From Chryseobacterium wanjuense (GTDB lineage Bacteria > Bacteroidota > Bacteroidia > Flavobacteriales > Weeksellaceae), in NCBI RefSeq assembly GCF_900111495.1, contig NZ_FOIU01000002.1, positions 806,001-870,000 of the forward strand: a stretch of 64,000 bases of DNA. Reading direction: 5' to 3'. The translations under genes and the position numbers were made by a program. The notes under the pieces are model-generated. The model saw nothing but the letters and a program-made list of their open reading frames with translations, searched no databases and was not told the DNA's origin. Positions 1 to 7,840 of this stretch are shown here, piece after piece. Within the stretch, counting starts at the first letter, position 1; each line of letters begins with the position of its first letter.

Positions 1-822
1 GTACTGACTCATATAAGCGTCAATTTCAGGATATTGAGAGTTTTTTCCCATTTTGTAAGTTCCGTTCAACACTCCCTGATAATAATAGAAGAAATTGTAA
101 TCAAATGCAGATGCGGAAAGATCATACTGACCTAATAAAAATCCTAAACGCACTGCAGACCTTCTTTGTGGAGGCGTTCCGTGATGTCCCGGACTTGTAG
201 TCTGATAATCTCCGATGCTTTGGGCAAATTCATACGCGGCAGCAATTTGTGCAAAGCTAGATTGATTGTACCCATTCGGTCTTCTCAGATAATATCCTGC
301 AAAACCGTCTGCTTCCAGTTCGTTTGGTCTTGCAGTCGATTCACTTACAGAAGGTAATCCGAAAATGTACTGCAGCTGATGTCCGTATTCGTGAGCAAGA
401 ATCATGGCATTAACGATATCTCCGCCTTTGCTTTTTGCATCATAATAAATGGCATAACCGTAATAAATTTTCCCTGTAGAATACGAAATCGCATTGTACG
501 TAGAGTTGAAATTCGATGGATCGTTCACAAATCTCAGGGTAGGATTGCTTCTTCCCCACAGGCTTGCAATTTTCGTCATTTGAGAGTTCATAAAATTGGT
601 GTCTGTGGAATTTTGTAAAGAAGTCGTTAAAACTGAGCTTGAACTCCAGTACTGATCTACGTAATAACAGACTTTTTCCAGCGCATTCGGCTGATCGATT
701 TTTGCGTTTTCCGTTTGCTGTTCTGGCAGTGCCGGATTTTCCATAGAATCGTCATTACATGCTGATAATGAGAATACAGCAAGTGCTCCCGCTAGTAAGG
801 GGAATTTAAAGTTTACTTTCAT
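1..822 (-). CDS. Neutral zinc metallopeptidase lipoprotein (C-terminus cut by window edge)
   Basis: The reading frame opens at the ATG at 820-822 and stays open to base 1, so the 3' end lies outside the window (274 codons visible). The N-terminus is a lipoprotein signal: a hydrophobic stretch followed by SLSAC, then an acidic linker. The metal site is clear: HEYGH (HExxH) near bases 385-400, followed by a downstream NELEADGFAGYY stretch whose ELEAD supplies the usual third ligand. This fits the putative neutral zinc metallopeptidase (YpfJ-like) group; the exact family is inferred. The lipobox predicts a membrane-anchored extracytoplasmic protease. Its substrate cannot be read from the sequence. 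It is divergent from rplU with a 183-bp gap. Confidence 0.8.
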   Translation of the reverse strand, partial: MKVNFKFPLLAGALAVFSLSACNDDSMENPALPEQQTENAKIDQPNALEKVCYYVDQYWSSSSVLTTSLQNSTDTNFMNSQMTKIASLWGRSNPTLRFVNDPSNFNSTYNAISYSTGKIYYGYAIYYDAKSKGGDIVNAMILAHEYGHQLQYIFGLPSVSESTARPNELEADGFAGYYLRRPNGYNQSSFAQIAAAYEFAQSIGDYQTTSPGHHGTPPQRRSAVRLGFLLGQYDLSASAFDYNFFYYYQGVLNGTYKMGKNSQYPEIDAYMSQY

Positions 823-941
823 ATTAAATATTTTTAGGTGAAAACGAAGATAGAAAATTCCGGCAGAAATATTATCACTTTGTGGTGAAAAATTATTCAA
901 GACATAGTTAAAATTTTAATATTAAAAAAACAGGGGTTTGA

Positions 942-975
942 TTGTAAGCTAATTAGAAAATAATTCTTATATTTG
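942..975 (+). promoter_or_regulatory. Putative promoter of rplU-rpmA
   Basis: A TTG at 942-944 and TATATTTG at 968-975 match the Bacteroidota TTG / TAnnTTTG promoter pattern. The 23-base spacing is slightly long. It lies about 30 bases upstream of the rplU start codon. Confidence 0.6.
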
Positions 976-1005
976 CACCTCGAAATAACTAAAAATTTAT
1001 AAACA

Positions 1006-1581
1006 ATGTTTGCAATTGTAGAAATAGCAGGGCTTCAATATAAAGTTGAGCAAGACCAGAAGTTGTTTGTAAACCGTTTATCAGGAGACAAAGGAGGAAA
1101 AGTTTCTTTCGACAAAGTTCTTCTTACTGTAAACGGAGCAATCACTGTAGGCGCCCCAGCTGTAAACGGAATCACTGTGGAAGCAGAGATCCTAGACCAC
1201 GTAAAAGCTGATAAAGTAATCGTTTTCAAAAAGAAAAGAAGAAAAGGTTACAAAGTAAAAAATGGTCACAGACAATCTTTGACTCAAATTCAGATCACTG
1301 GTATTACCGGTTTTGAAGGAGCTCCAAAGAAAGCGGCTAAAAAAGAAACTGCTAAGGCAGAAATTCTTTCAGACAACGAAACGGTAAACTTCGGAGAAGA
1401 TCACGAATTGAACTATCACTTGAAGAAAAACGGATTGTCTCAGTCTAAAGAAAACAGAGAAGCTTTAGTAGCTCTTGGAAAAGAAGTTAAAGCAGAATTA
1501 GGAAAAGATGTTCTTACTCACGCAGATGTAGATGCTGCTATCGTAAAGAATGTTGAAAATTTCAAAGCGTTAAATAAATAA
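1006..1581 (+). CDS. rplU: 50S ribosomal protein L21 with C-terminal extension
   Basis: Residues 1-105 are a normal L21 (MFAIVEIAGLQYKVEQ start, the basic KKKRRKGYKVKNGHRQ block, and the QIQITGI end). L21 is usually about 103 residues; this protein has 191. The extra ~85 residues begin with a Lys/Ala-rich linker and continue as a predicted helical domain containing NFGEDHELNYHLKKNGLSQS. Long L21 tails occur in Bacteroidota, but their role is not known to me. It binds 23S rRNA in the large subunit. The gene is followed by rpmA after 15 bases, the standard rplU-rpmA operon. Confidence 0.95.
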   Translation: MFAIVEIAGLQYKVEQDQKLFVNRLSGDKGGKVSFDKVLLTVNGAITVGAPAVNGITVEAEILDHVKADKVIVFKKKRRKGYKVKNGHRQSLTQIQITGITGFEGAPKKAAKKETAKAEILSDNETVNFGEDHELNYHLKKNGLSQSKENREALVALGKEVKAELGKDVLTHADVDAAIVKNVENFKALNK

Positions 1582-1596
1582 TAATCCACTTATAAA

Positions 1597-1854
1597 ATGG
1601 CACACAAGAAAGGAGTTGGTAGCTCCAAAAACGGTAGAGAATCTCACTCTAAAAGATTAGGTGTGAAGATTTTCGGAGGACAAGAGGCTATTGCTGGAAA
1701 TATTCTTGTTAGACAAAGAGGTACTCAGCACCACCCAGGTGAAAACGTGGGAATCGGTAAAGATCACACTTTGTTTGCATTAGTAGACGGTAAAGTAGTT
1801 TTTAGAAAAAAAGCAAACAACAGATCTTTCGTATCTGTAGAACCGAACGCATAA
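1597..1854 (+). CDS. rpmA: 50S ribosomal protein L27
   Basis: 85 residues, the normal length. It starts [20 protein letters not shown] and contains the [10 protein letters not shown] core. The L27 N-terminal tail reaches the peptidyl-transferase centre of the ribosome. There is no N-terminal cleavage extension of the firmicute type, so the protein should be functional as translated. It is co-transcribed with rplU and followed by an intrinsic terminator. Confidence 0.98.
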   Translation: MAHKKGVGSSKNGRESHSKRLGVKIFGGQEAIAGNILVRQRGTQHHPGENVGIGKDHTLFALVDGKVVFRKKANNRSFVSVEPNA

Positions 1855-1874
1855 TTAAGCGTTTTATAAAAATT

Positions 1875-1906
1875 AAATCCTCAGCATTTTTGTTGAGGAT
1901 TTTTTA
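1875..1906 (+). terminator. Intrinsic terminator after rpmA
   Basis: AAATCCTCAGCA (1875-1886) pairs with the complementary arm ending at 1902 around a TTTT loop (one G-T wobble). A T-run follows. Confidence 0.85.
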
Positions 1907-2023
1907 TGTTTAATTCTCAATATTCCAGATCTCAATTTTGGAGTCTTTTTGTCCGATCTATATGGGATAATATTCTTAAATTTTCATCGTTTAATTAAAA
2001 CATCAAATCAAAAATTAATTATT

Positions 2024-2209
2024 ATGAAAAATTTAAAGAAAATCGGAAGAGATGAGCTTAAAAATGTAATGGGAGGAGTAGCTCCTGAAAAAGGATGTTT
2101 GCCATGTAATATCTATTGTAGCATTCCTGAGGGAGAAAGGCCTCCTTGTAATATTGTATACATTGTAGCGCACTGCAACGGATGCAAAGATTATCCGTCA
2201 GAATCTTAA
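2024..2209 (+). CDS. Orphan GG-leader, six-cysteine peptide (bacteriocin/RiPP-precursor-like)
   Basis: 61 residues. The frame extends upstream, but the ATG at 2024 fits best because it begins a typical Bacteroidota natural-product leader: MKNLKKIGRDELKNVMGG, ending in a double glycine at residues 17-18. The 43-residue core has six cysteines (25, 28, 32, 42, 51, 54) and four prolines. Leaders of this kind are cleaved by C39-peptidase ABC transporters during export. No transporter, maturase or immunity gene is nearby, so it would depend on machinery elsewhere or be a solitary secreted peptide. Upstream is the rpmA terminator and downstream a strong hairpin, so it is a single-gene transcription unit. 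Function as a bacteriocin is inferred from the leader only. Confidence 0.7.
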   Translation: MKNLKKIGRDELKNVMGGVAPEKGCLPCNIYCSIPEGERPPCNIVYIVAHCNGCKDYPSES

Positions 2210-2215
2210 TTAAAA

Positions 2216-2244
2216 AAAATCTCCTTCATTGCGAAGGAGATTTT
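2216..2244. terminator. Bidirectional terminator between the GG peptide and the DUF5686 gene
   Basis: A 12-bp perfect stem (2216-2227 with 2233-2244) with loop ATTGC. It is A-rich on one side and T-rich on the other, so it can stop transcription from both convergent genes. Confidence 0.85.
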
Positions 2245-2249
2245 ATATT

Positions 2250-4775
2250 TTAGAACCCAACCTGGAATCCGGCTTTGATCCCGAATTTCGAAATATCCGG
2301 TCTGTCGAGATAATTTCCGCGCCAGTTGAAGTCTACCCTGAAAATTCTAAGGTTTCCAAAACCGATGTTTTCAATTCCCACCCCGTATTCATAATAGATA
2401 TGTTCGCTCGGTGCAGAATATTTAAATCCTTCTACATTAATCGCTTTTGAAGCGTCACTCAAAGTTCCGTAAGCCCCTCTGATGAATGCGACTTCCCTTA
2501 ATTTTAATTTCTTAATTAACGGAATATAAGAAAGAATTTTTCCATTAAAATGGTGCTCCAAATGAAGCGTTGTATACGTATCTGCTACAAATTCATAATA
2601 ATTAAGCTGTGCAAAAGTATTGGCCGCCAAACTGTAAGACTGGTTACCCGGAATAACATTCTGCAATGCCAAAGGAACTGTGTCGAAGTTTTTCCCGGCT
2701 TCAAAATTAATCAAAGTTTTACCCCAGCTTCCAATCAGGATGGGTTTGTAGAACATGAACTGCAGTTTATTATAATTAAAATCCGACCCGAAAAGCCCCT
2801 GAATACCTCTTGTGTATTTTAAAACAATCGTCGGAGCCAGTGTTCCATGCTCATATCTGTCGATACCGGTTTGCGAGAATTTTGCTCCAGGTCTTGCGAT
2901 CAAACTTACGGTAACGTGCGAATCGTTCGCTGTTTTTCTCAACTGACCGTCTTTGTAGTACATTAAGTTAAACCCTTCCGGATTGGCAGATGTAATGCTC
3001 TGCATCGTGCCATCTACTCTGATCTGGAAGTTTTTCCAAGGTTCGATAGACGTAAATATGTTGGTCTGATTTACAGAACTCAAAGAAGCGTTTTCTCCTC
3101 TTGCGAAAATCGTTGAAGAGGCAAAGGTTCTGGCCATAATTCCGTCATCATTGGTCAATTGAACACCCAATTGAAGGATGTCCCTTCTCGTTCCGGCGCC
3201 CACTGTAAAGCGGTTGACCCTGTTGAACATGAATCTTCCTTCTGCACCATATTTTACCTGATGATCTTTAAAACCGTAAGCTGTGTAAAACTGAACTCTC
3301 CAAGGGTCATTTCTTGTAAAATAGGTTCTTGCTCCCAACCGGATTCTGTCTCCTTCCACTTCATTTTTGCCGTAAATAGAGAAAATAGGCCCTAAATCAA
3401 TACCTTTTACCACATTATAATATCCTGAACCCAACGTTTCATATAGTTTTACAATTCGGTTGAATTTCGGGGTTTGCTGCAATTTATCGAGCATATCATA
3501 AACGCCCTGCTCGGTTTTTGATAAAGAATCCGGTCTTGCTTTTGTCCAAAAGGCATCATCCTTATCGACAAATTTATCATCATATTCTTCTTCCTGTCTC
3601 TTGAAAACTTTGTCTTCCAGAGGTTTATTAAAATCATATTCCGAATAATCGACGGATCTTTTAGCAATAATACTTTTTGAGGTTTTCTTTTTTGAGAAAG
3701 GCGTCATTTCAATCTCCGTCACGAATTTTCTTGGCAGGAAAGTCTTTTCATCAGGATTGTCATATTCCAGTTCTGTTGAAATAGAATTAATGAAATTGAC
3801 ATTGATTTTCTGTGTAGATTTTAAAGTAGCTCCTAAAACGGCATAAGTATCCGTATCAATATAAAGATATCCCTGAAATGCCAGAACTTCAGTTCTTTTC
3901 GGCTGATAACGGATTTTGTAAGCCTGTTCTCCGCGTACCGAAATGGTATCAAGCAAATTATAATCATAAGTGCTGAAACCTGTTTCTCCTACGGGACTCG
4001 GGAATCCGATGTCAAAATAATTCAAAGTATTATCGTAAATATTGATGTCGCGATAAAGGTTTTTGGCCGTTAAAGTAATAATCTGATTATCCTGGAAACC
4101 CGATGTTTTTTGGGCTATTAAAAGTCTCTTTGTTTTTTTTGATGGCCTGTTTTCACCGTAATTTTCATAGATTGCTTCGTTTAAGAAAATGGGAAGCCCA
4201 ATTTTTCCGGCAGCCGTGGAATCTTTATATTCAAAAATAAATTCAAGCTTGTTGAAGATTTTTTTCTTCATGAAAGCGCTGTCCAGATTATTCGCATCAA
4301 ACTGAATTTTTTCGTATTCTTTGTAAGTATAGGTGTCGAATTTATCCAGTCCGTTGTTTCTTTTTCTTTTCCAGACTTCCTGCATGATGGCGTAGGCAGG
4401 ATTTTCTTTTTTATTTTTATACTTAGGTTTTTCGTTATGGATTACTACCTCCTGAATATTACTTTCTTTTTCCTGGGAAAGCTGTACGAAAATATTGGGA
4501 GCATTTTCAGGGGTGACATCTACTGTTTCTAAAGCGTAATTTTTCCTTAAAAATTTTAATTTATAAATAATACTGTCGGACTGTACCATAAAGTTGCCCG
4601 AAGTCGTCGTCAAAACAGGTTTATTATTTTCATTGATAAAAACATCGACCCCGCTGACTTCCTTATTGGTTTTCGCATCAACGATTCTCCCTTTCGCTGA
4701 ATTTTGGGCGCAAACAAGTTCAACAAAAAAGATCAAAAAAAAGAGCGGGTAATATTTGGAGTTATTAATTAACAT
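2250..4775 (-). CDS. DUF5686 family outer-membrane protein with carboxypeptidase-regulatory-like N-domain
   Basis: 841 residues from the ATG at 4773-4775, chosen because it directly precedes a signal peptide (MLINNSKYYPLFFLIFF...VCAQ); the frame extends 10 codons further. After the signal comes a beta-sandwich of the CarboxypepD_reg-like type (KGRIVDAKTNKEVSGVDVFI, about residues 30-100). A long region typical of DUF5686 follows, and the final third is rich in alternating strands, ending in the aromatic GF expected of an outer-membrane barrel. The family is widespread in Bacteroidota and often annotated next to TonB receptors, but its function is not established. It stands alone between convergent and tandem neighbours. 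Confidence 0.8.
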   Translation of the reverse strand: MLINNSKYYPLFFLIFFVELVCAQNSAKGRIVDAKTNKEVSGVDVFINENNKPVLTTTSGNFMVQSDSIIYKLKFLRKNYALETVDVTPENAPNIFVQLSQEKESNIQEVVIHNEKPKYKNKKENPAYAIMQEVWKRKRNNGLDKFDTYTYKEYEKIQFDANNLDSAFMKKKIFNKLEFIFEYKDSTAAGKIGLPIFLNEAIYENYGENRPSKKTKRLLIAQKTSGFQDNQIITLTAKNLYRDINIYDNTLNYFDIGFPSPVGETGFSTYDYNLLDTISVRGEQAYKIRYQPKRTEVLAFQGYLYIDTDTYAVLGATLKSTQKINVNFINSISTELEYDNPDEKTFLPRKFVTEIEMTPFSKKKTSKSIIAKRSVDYSEYDFNKPLEDKVFKRQEEEYDDKFVDKDDAFWTKARPDSLSKTEQGVYDMLDKLQQTPKFNRIVKLYETLGSGYYNVVKGIDLGPIFSIYGKNEVEGDRIRLGARTYFTRNDPWRVQFYTAYGFKDHQVKYGAEGRFMFNRVNRFTVGAGTRRDILQLGVQLTNDDGIMARTFASSTIFARGENASLSSVNQTNIFTSIEPWKNFQIRVDGTMQSITSANPEGFNLMYYKDGQLRKTANDSHVTVSLIARPGAKFSQTGIDRYEHGTLAPTIVLKYTRGIQGLFGSDFNYNKLQFMFYKPILIGSWGKTLINFEAGKNFDTVPLALQNVIPGNQSYSLAANTFAQLNYYEFVADTYTTLHLEHHFNGKILSYIPLIKKLKLREVAFIRGAYGTLSDASKAINVEGFKYSAPSEHIYYEYGVGIENIGFGNLRIFRVDFNWRGNYLDRPDISKFGIKAGFQVGF

Positions 4776-4949
4776 TCGTATTTCTTCAAGCATTAGCATA
4801 AACAAAAAGTATGCAGTTTATATCAAAAGATTAAATTTTTTAAAAGTTTTTATAAATAAATACAAAACTGCAAATGTAACAAAAATAACACCATCATTTT
4901 GACGGTGTTATAGATAATTTTTTGTTAAAATAATAAAATTTTAAATAAA

Positions 4950-6539
4950 CTATTTTTGAAGTTCAACAAAGATATATCCTAAGGCTCCAAAACCCATACT
5001 GTCTCCATCTGCGACATGTACATTTACTCTATAGAAAGTTCTATCCGTATAAGAGAAAAAGTTGAATTGTGCATGTCCGTCCTGAACACAATTTAACGGA
5101 ATTCCCGCGATATCTGCGAAAGTAGTAGTGACCGTTAATGGAGTCGTGTTCACGAAGCCGGATCCACTCTGTGCAGTTGTAAACATGGCATGTTGCACAC
5201 CCAAATTATTGACACCGGTTGTAGACCTCACCTGAACAAAAGTATTTGTGTTTGTACATGTTGTTAAGGGATACCTAAACTGTAATGATCCGATTGTAAC
5301 TAAAGAATTGGTTGCAGAGTTTGCATCAATTGAAAAAGATTTAAAAGTTGTAGTAAGCGGTGCTATATTTTGTATAACAACGTTTCCCGAAGCATCCACT
5401 CCTAATGCCGCAGCATTAGCAGTTGTAGGTGTTGTATTATTAATATTGGTGAATTTCAATCCTGATATTCCTGTTGTACCGGAAGCGATTTCCACTTTAG
5501 CAGTAGGGTTGGAGGTTCCGAGACCTATATTCCCTTTAGGATTTGCCAATGTACCATTAACATTTGTACCGAAAATAATATTTCCAATATTCATTTGATC
5601 ATTACCCGCCGGATTTGGCAGTCCTGTATTCATCCCTAGCAATATGTTTCTGCTTCCGGTACTGATTTGGGAGTTAGTTCCTCCTGCATTACTATCAAAT
5701 CCTGCCTGATAGCCTATTCCAATATTCTCGATACCCGTTGTGGCTGTACGCAAAGCATCACGTCCAAAAGCTGTATTAAATCCGCCTGTCGTATCTTGTA
5801 GAGCCTGAAAGCCAACAGCAGTATTGTTTTGCCCTGAAATATTTTGACGAAGTGCTGATACGCCTACTGCAGTATTAGAAACCCCAATTGTATTACTGAG
5901 GAGAGCTTGATATCCTATCGCAGTATTAAGATTTCCTGAAGTATTAGCGCCCAGAGAGCTCAATCCAAACGCAGAATTAAAAGTTCCAGTAGTAGTTAGG
6001 CCAAGAGAACTTCCTCCAAATGCCGAATTTCCAAGATTTGGAACAGCATTATATGGAAGTGAACCAGTTCCATAAGCAACAGAAAAATTGGGTGCAGTTC
6101 CTATAAAACCGGAATTAATATTATTTGTCTTAAACAATAAGGGTTGATTATCCCTAGTACCAATAAAATTAGTTGCAGGACTTGTACCTGTATTTCCTGT
6201 GGTTCTCCAGTCATTATTGGATGGGGTTGTTATCAGGGCAACCCATTTTGTGCCGTCGAAATGATAAAATCCCACCGATGTTACATCTATTGTTGTTCCT
6301 GCTGCAGTTCCCGTAGAAATATCATTGATGTAAATAAGCGTGGAAGTAGGAACGGCAGACATATTTTGCGCTCTCAGTCTGTCAACTCTGGGGATGACAA
6401 CTCCGTCAACTGTGGTGGCAGTTCCGGTTGGATCTTTTGCTGTAATATCTAAAGTAGAGGTTGGTGTTGGAGTGTTAATTCCTATTTGTGCAGAATAAGC
6501 AAGTGGAACCAATGCAATTGATAAGAGAATTTTTTTCAT
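4950..6539 (-). CDS. Secreted protein with YadA-head-like 17-residue repeats
   Basis: 529 residues. A signal peptide (MKKILLSIALVPLAYSAQ) is followed by the GINTPTPTSTLDI motif common at the start of Chryseobacterium surface proteins. Residues about 170-280 hold roughly seven 17-residue repeats of the form GxxNTAxGxxALxxxT (for example GNLNTAIGYQALLSNTI). These resemble the left-handed beta-roll head repeats of trimeric autotransporter adhesins. No C-terminal membrane anchor and no T9SS sorting domain is visible; the C-terminal ~130 residues look like a separate beta-rich domain. It is probably an exported, surface or matrix protein; adhesion is inferred. Confidence 0.65.
   Translation of the reverse strand: MKKILLSIALVPLAYSAQIGINTPTPTSTLDITAKDPTGTATTVDGVVIPRVDRLRAQNMSAVPTSTLIYINDISTGTAAGTTIDVTSVGFYHFDGTKWVALITTPSNNDWRTTGNTGTSPATNFIGTRDNQPLLFKTNNINSGFIGTAPNFSVAYGTGSLPYNAVPNLGNSAFGGSSLGLTTTGTFNSAFGLSSLGANTSGNLNTAIGYQALLSNTIGVSNTAVGVSALRQNISGQNNTAVGFQALQDTTGGFNTAFGRDALRTATTGIENIGIGYQAGFDSNAGGTNSQISTGSRNILLGMNTGLPNPAGNDQMNIGNIIFGTNVNGTLANPKGNIGLGTSNPTAKVEIASGTTGISGLKFTNINNTTPTTANAAALGVDASGNVVIQNIAPLTTTFKSFSIDANSATNSLVTIGSLQFRYPLTTCTNTNTFVQVRSTTGVNNLGVQHAMFTTAQSGSGFVNTTPLTVTTTFADIAGIPLNCVQDGHAQFNFFSYTDRTFYRVNVHVADGDSMGFGALGYIFVELQK
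5700..6032 (-). repeat. Coding repeats, about 7 x 17 codons (YadA-head-like)
   Basis: Degenerate 51-base units encode the GxxN(S/T)Ax G xx(A/S)L pattern inside the surface protein. Copies differ at many positions, so this is an old expansion rather than a recent slippage tract. Confidence 0.6.
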
Positions 6540-6680
6540 AATTGTTTGATTTTTAGGGTTAATTCGTACCTAATTTACAAAGAATTAAGAGAATAATTCA
6601 ACGCGGAATGAATTTTTAAGTGTAAAGGGCTTTAAATAAGGGAGAAATAATAAATTAAATTTTATTAATATCATTACATA

Positions 6681-6712
6681 AAAAAAGACTTACATTTCTG
6701 TAAGTCTTTTTT
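6681..6712 (-). terminator. Intrinsic terminator of tRNA-Asn copy A
   Basis: A 13-bp perfect stem (6681-6693 with 6700-6712) with a 6-base loop. On the minus strand it ends in a U-run immediately after the tRNA CCA end. Confidence 0.85.
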
Positions 6713-6788
6713 GGCTCCTCCTGCTGGGCTCGAACCAGCGACCCTCTGATTAACAGTCAGATGCTCTAACCAACTGAGCTAAGGAGGA
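6712..6788 (-). tRNA. tRNA-Asn (anticodon GTT), copy A
   Basis: Read on the minus strand, the acceptor arms TCCTCCT / AGGAGGA pair fully, with D-arm AGCTCAGTTGGTTAGAGC, anticodon loop CTGTTAA (GTT) and T-loop GGTTCGAGCC. The CCA end is encoded (6712-6714). 77 bases. Confidence 0.97.
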
Positions 6789-6811
6789 ATTTTCCTTTGT
6801 TTTTCGTGTTG

Positions 6812-6842
6812 CAAATATAATATGAATATTGATATGACGCAA
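6812..6842 (-). promoter_or_regulatory. Promoter of tRNA-Asn copy A
   Basis: On the minus strand, TTG (6840-6842) and TATATTTG (6812-6819) are spaced by 20 bases, an ideal Bacteroidota promoter. Confidence 0.8.
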
Positions 6843-7034
6843 GTGTTTAAAGCAAATTATAGCGAAAAAATGAATTTTTATTCACAAGCTTTTATTTTAT
6901 TTATGGAAATAAAAAGGTCAACGTTTTTATCTGTCTATTTTTCAGTATTTTGAAAAATGACCTTTAAAGATGAAACGAGAAATAAAATTTCGCAAATTGG
7001 CTCTAAAAAAATTACAACTTATATTTTTCTCTTT

Positions 7035-7586
7035 CTAAACAGGAAAGACAACCAGCTGAAAAGTCTCTTCTTTATAATTAAATGGCTTTAAAGCTGTCAT
7101 TCCTAATCCTTCGATATGCACGGCAAGCGAGTGCGGATTTTTATCATTAATAAAAGCCGTTCCTAAGTCATACTCTTTTTCCGTAAAATCTTTCACTGCT
7201 GTAAATAATTTTTTTAAAATGCCTTTTCCTCTCCATCTGGAATTTATCAAAACAGGGCCGTAGATGAAAACTCGGTAATCAGTTAATTTTTTATCATTAA
7301 ATATTTGGTTGGGAAAACTTTCATACATTGCTTTTACAACGGGATGAACCGGAGCCGGATTGGTCGTTGCAAGACACACAAAACCTGCAAGCTCATCATT
7401 TTCAACAGCAACTAATACGCCCAGGTTTTTATTAATTCCATCCAAGGTCTGTTCTGTCATGCTGGAAACTACAAATCCCTGTTTTCTTTCCTCTTCAGTC
7501 AATTGATCCGGAGTATTGGCGTTTTGTAAATCGATAATTGCGGGATAATCTTTCGGCTCGGCTTGCCTTACGATAATTGAACTCAT
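7035..7586 (-). CDS. GNAT family N-acetyltransferase
   Basis: 183 residues. The N-terminus (IIVRQAEPKDYPAIIDL) is the usual GNAT beta1-alpha1. Near residue 117 the acetyl-CoA loop reads SRWRGKGILKKLF, matching the (Q/R)xxGx(G/A) pattern. The late NDKNPHSLAVHIEGLGM stretch matches the N-x-x-S motif before the last strand. The acceptor substrate is not evident. The gene lies alone between two identical tRNA-Asn genes, all on the minus strand. It is separated from copy B by that tRNA's terminator, so it probably has its own promoter in 7587-7650, where I see no clear consensus box. Confidence 0.85.
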   Translation of the reverse strand: MSSIIVRQAEPKDYPAIIDLQNANTPDQLTEEERKQGFVVSSMTEQTLDGINKNLGVLVAVENDELAGFVCLATTNPAPVHPVVKAMYESFPNQIFNDKKLTDYRVFIYGPVLINSRWRGKGILKKLFTAVKDFTEKEYDLGTAFINDKNPHSLAVHIEGLGMTALKPFNYKEETFQLVVFPV

Positions 7587-7655
7587 GTTTTTATTTGAAA
7601 GATATTATTTTCTATTGTTTTAAAGAAATTATTTATATAGAATAAGAATGCATAA

Positions 7656-7685
7656 AAAAAGACCTACATTTCTGTAAGTCTTTTT
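7656..7685 (-). terminator. Intrinsic terminator of tRNA-Asn copy B
   Basis: Same hairpin as copy A with one transition (base 7664). On the minus-strand RNA this becomes a G-U pair, so the stem is preserved. Confidence 0.8.
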
Positions 7686-7761
7686 GGCTCCTCCTGCTGG
7701 GCTCGAACCAGCGACCCTCTGATTAACAGTCAGATGCTCTAACCAACTGAGCTAAGGAGGA
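7685..7761 (-). tRNA. tRNA-Asn (anticodon GTT), copy B
   Basis: All 77 bases match copy A at 6712-6788, including the encoded CCA end. Confidence 0.97.
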
Positions 7762-7783
7762 ATGTCCTTCGTTTTTAGTGGTG

Positions 7784-7814
7784 CAAATATAGGACGAATA
7801 TTTATACCCTACAA
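7784..7814 (-). promoter_or_regulatory. Promoter of tRNA-Asn copy B
   Basis: On the minus strand, TTG (7812-7814), 20 bases, then TATATTTG (7784-7791). The same spacing as copy A suggests both tRNA genes are expressed. Confidence 0.8.
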
Positions 7815-7840
7815 ATATTTTATTAAAAAAAATTAAAATT

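Larger units (their letters stand above)
6677..6819. repeat. Duplicated tRNA-Asn cassette, copy A
   Basis: This segment (terminator hairpin, tRNA-Asn and promoter -7 box) is nearly identical to 7651-7791. Similarity fades just upstream of the promoter -7 box on one side and just beyond the terminator on the other. Confidence 0.75.
7651..7791. repeat. Duplicated tRNA-Asn cassette, copy B
   Basis: Second copy of the segment at 6677-6819. The tRNA is identical; the terminator differs by one transition and the bases between tRNA and promoter by a few changes. Confidence 0.75.

Noticed and set aside
379..618. Open frame on the plus strand
   Set aside because: It is the antisense shadow of the metallopeptidase gene, whose HExxH motif reads on the minus strand.
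1949..2023. Longer N-terminus for the GG-leader peptide
   Set aside because: The extra residues break the typical leader pattern; the ATG at 2024 starts the known MKNLKK-type leader.
6677..7791. Integrated island next to tRNA-Asn
   Set aside because: No integrase or phage gene lies between the tRNAs, only a single GNAT gene; a local duplication explains the data better.
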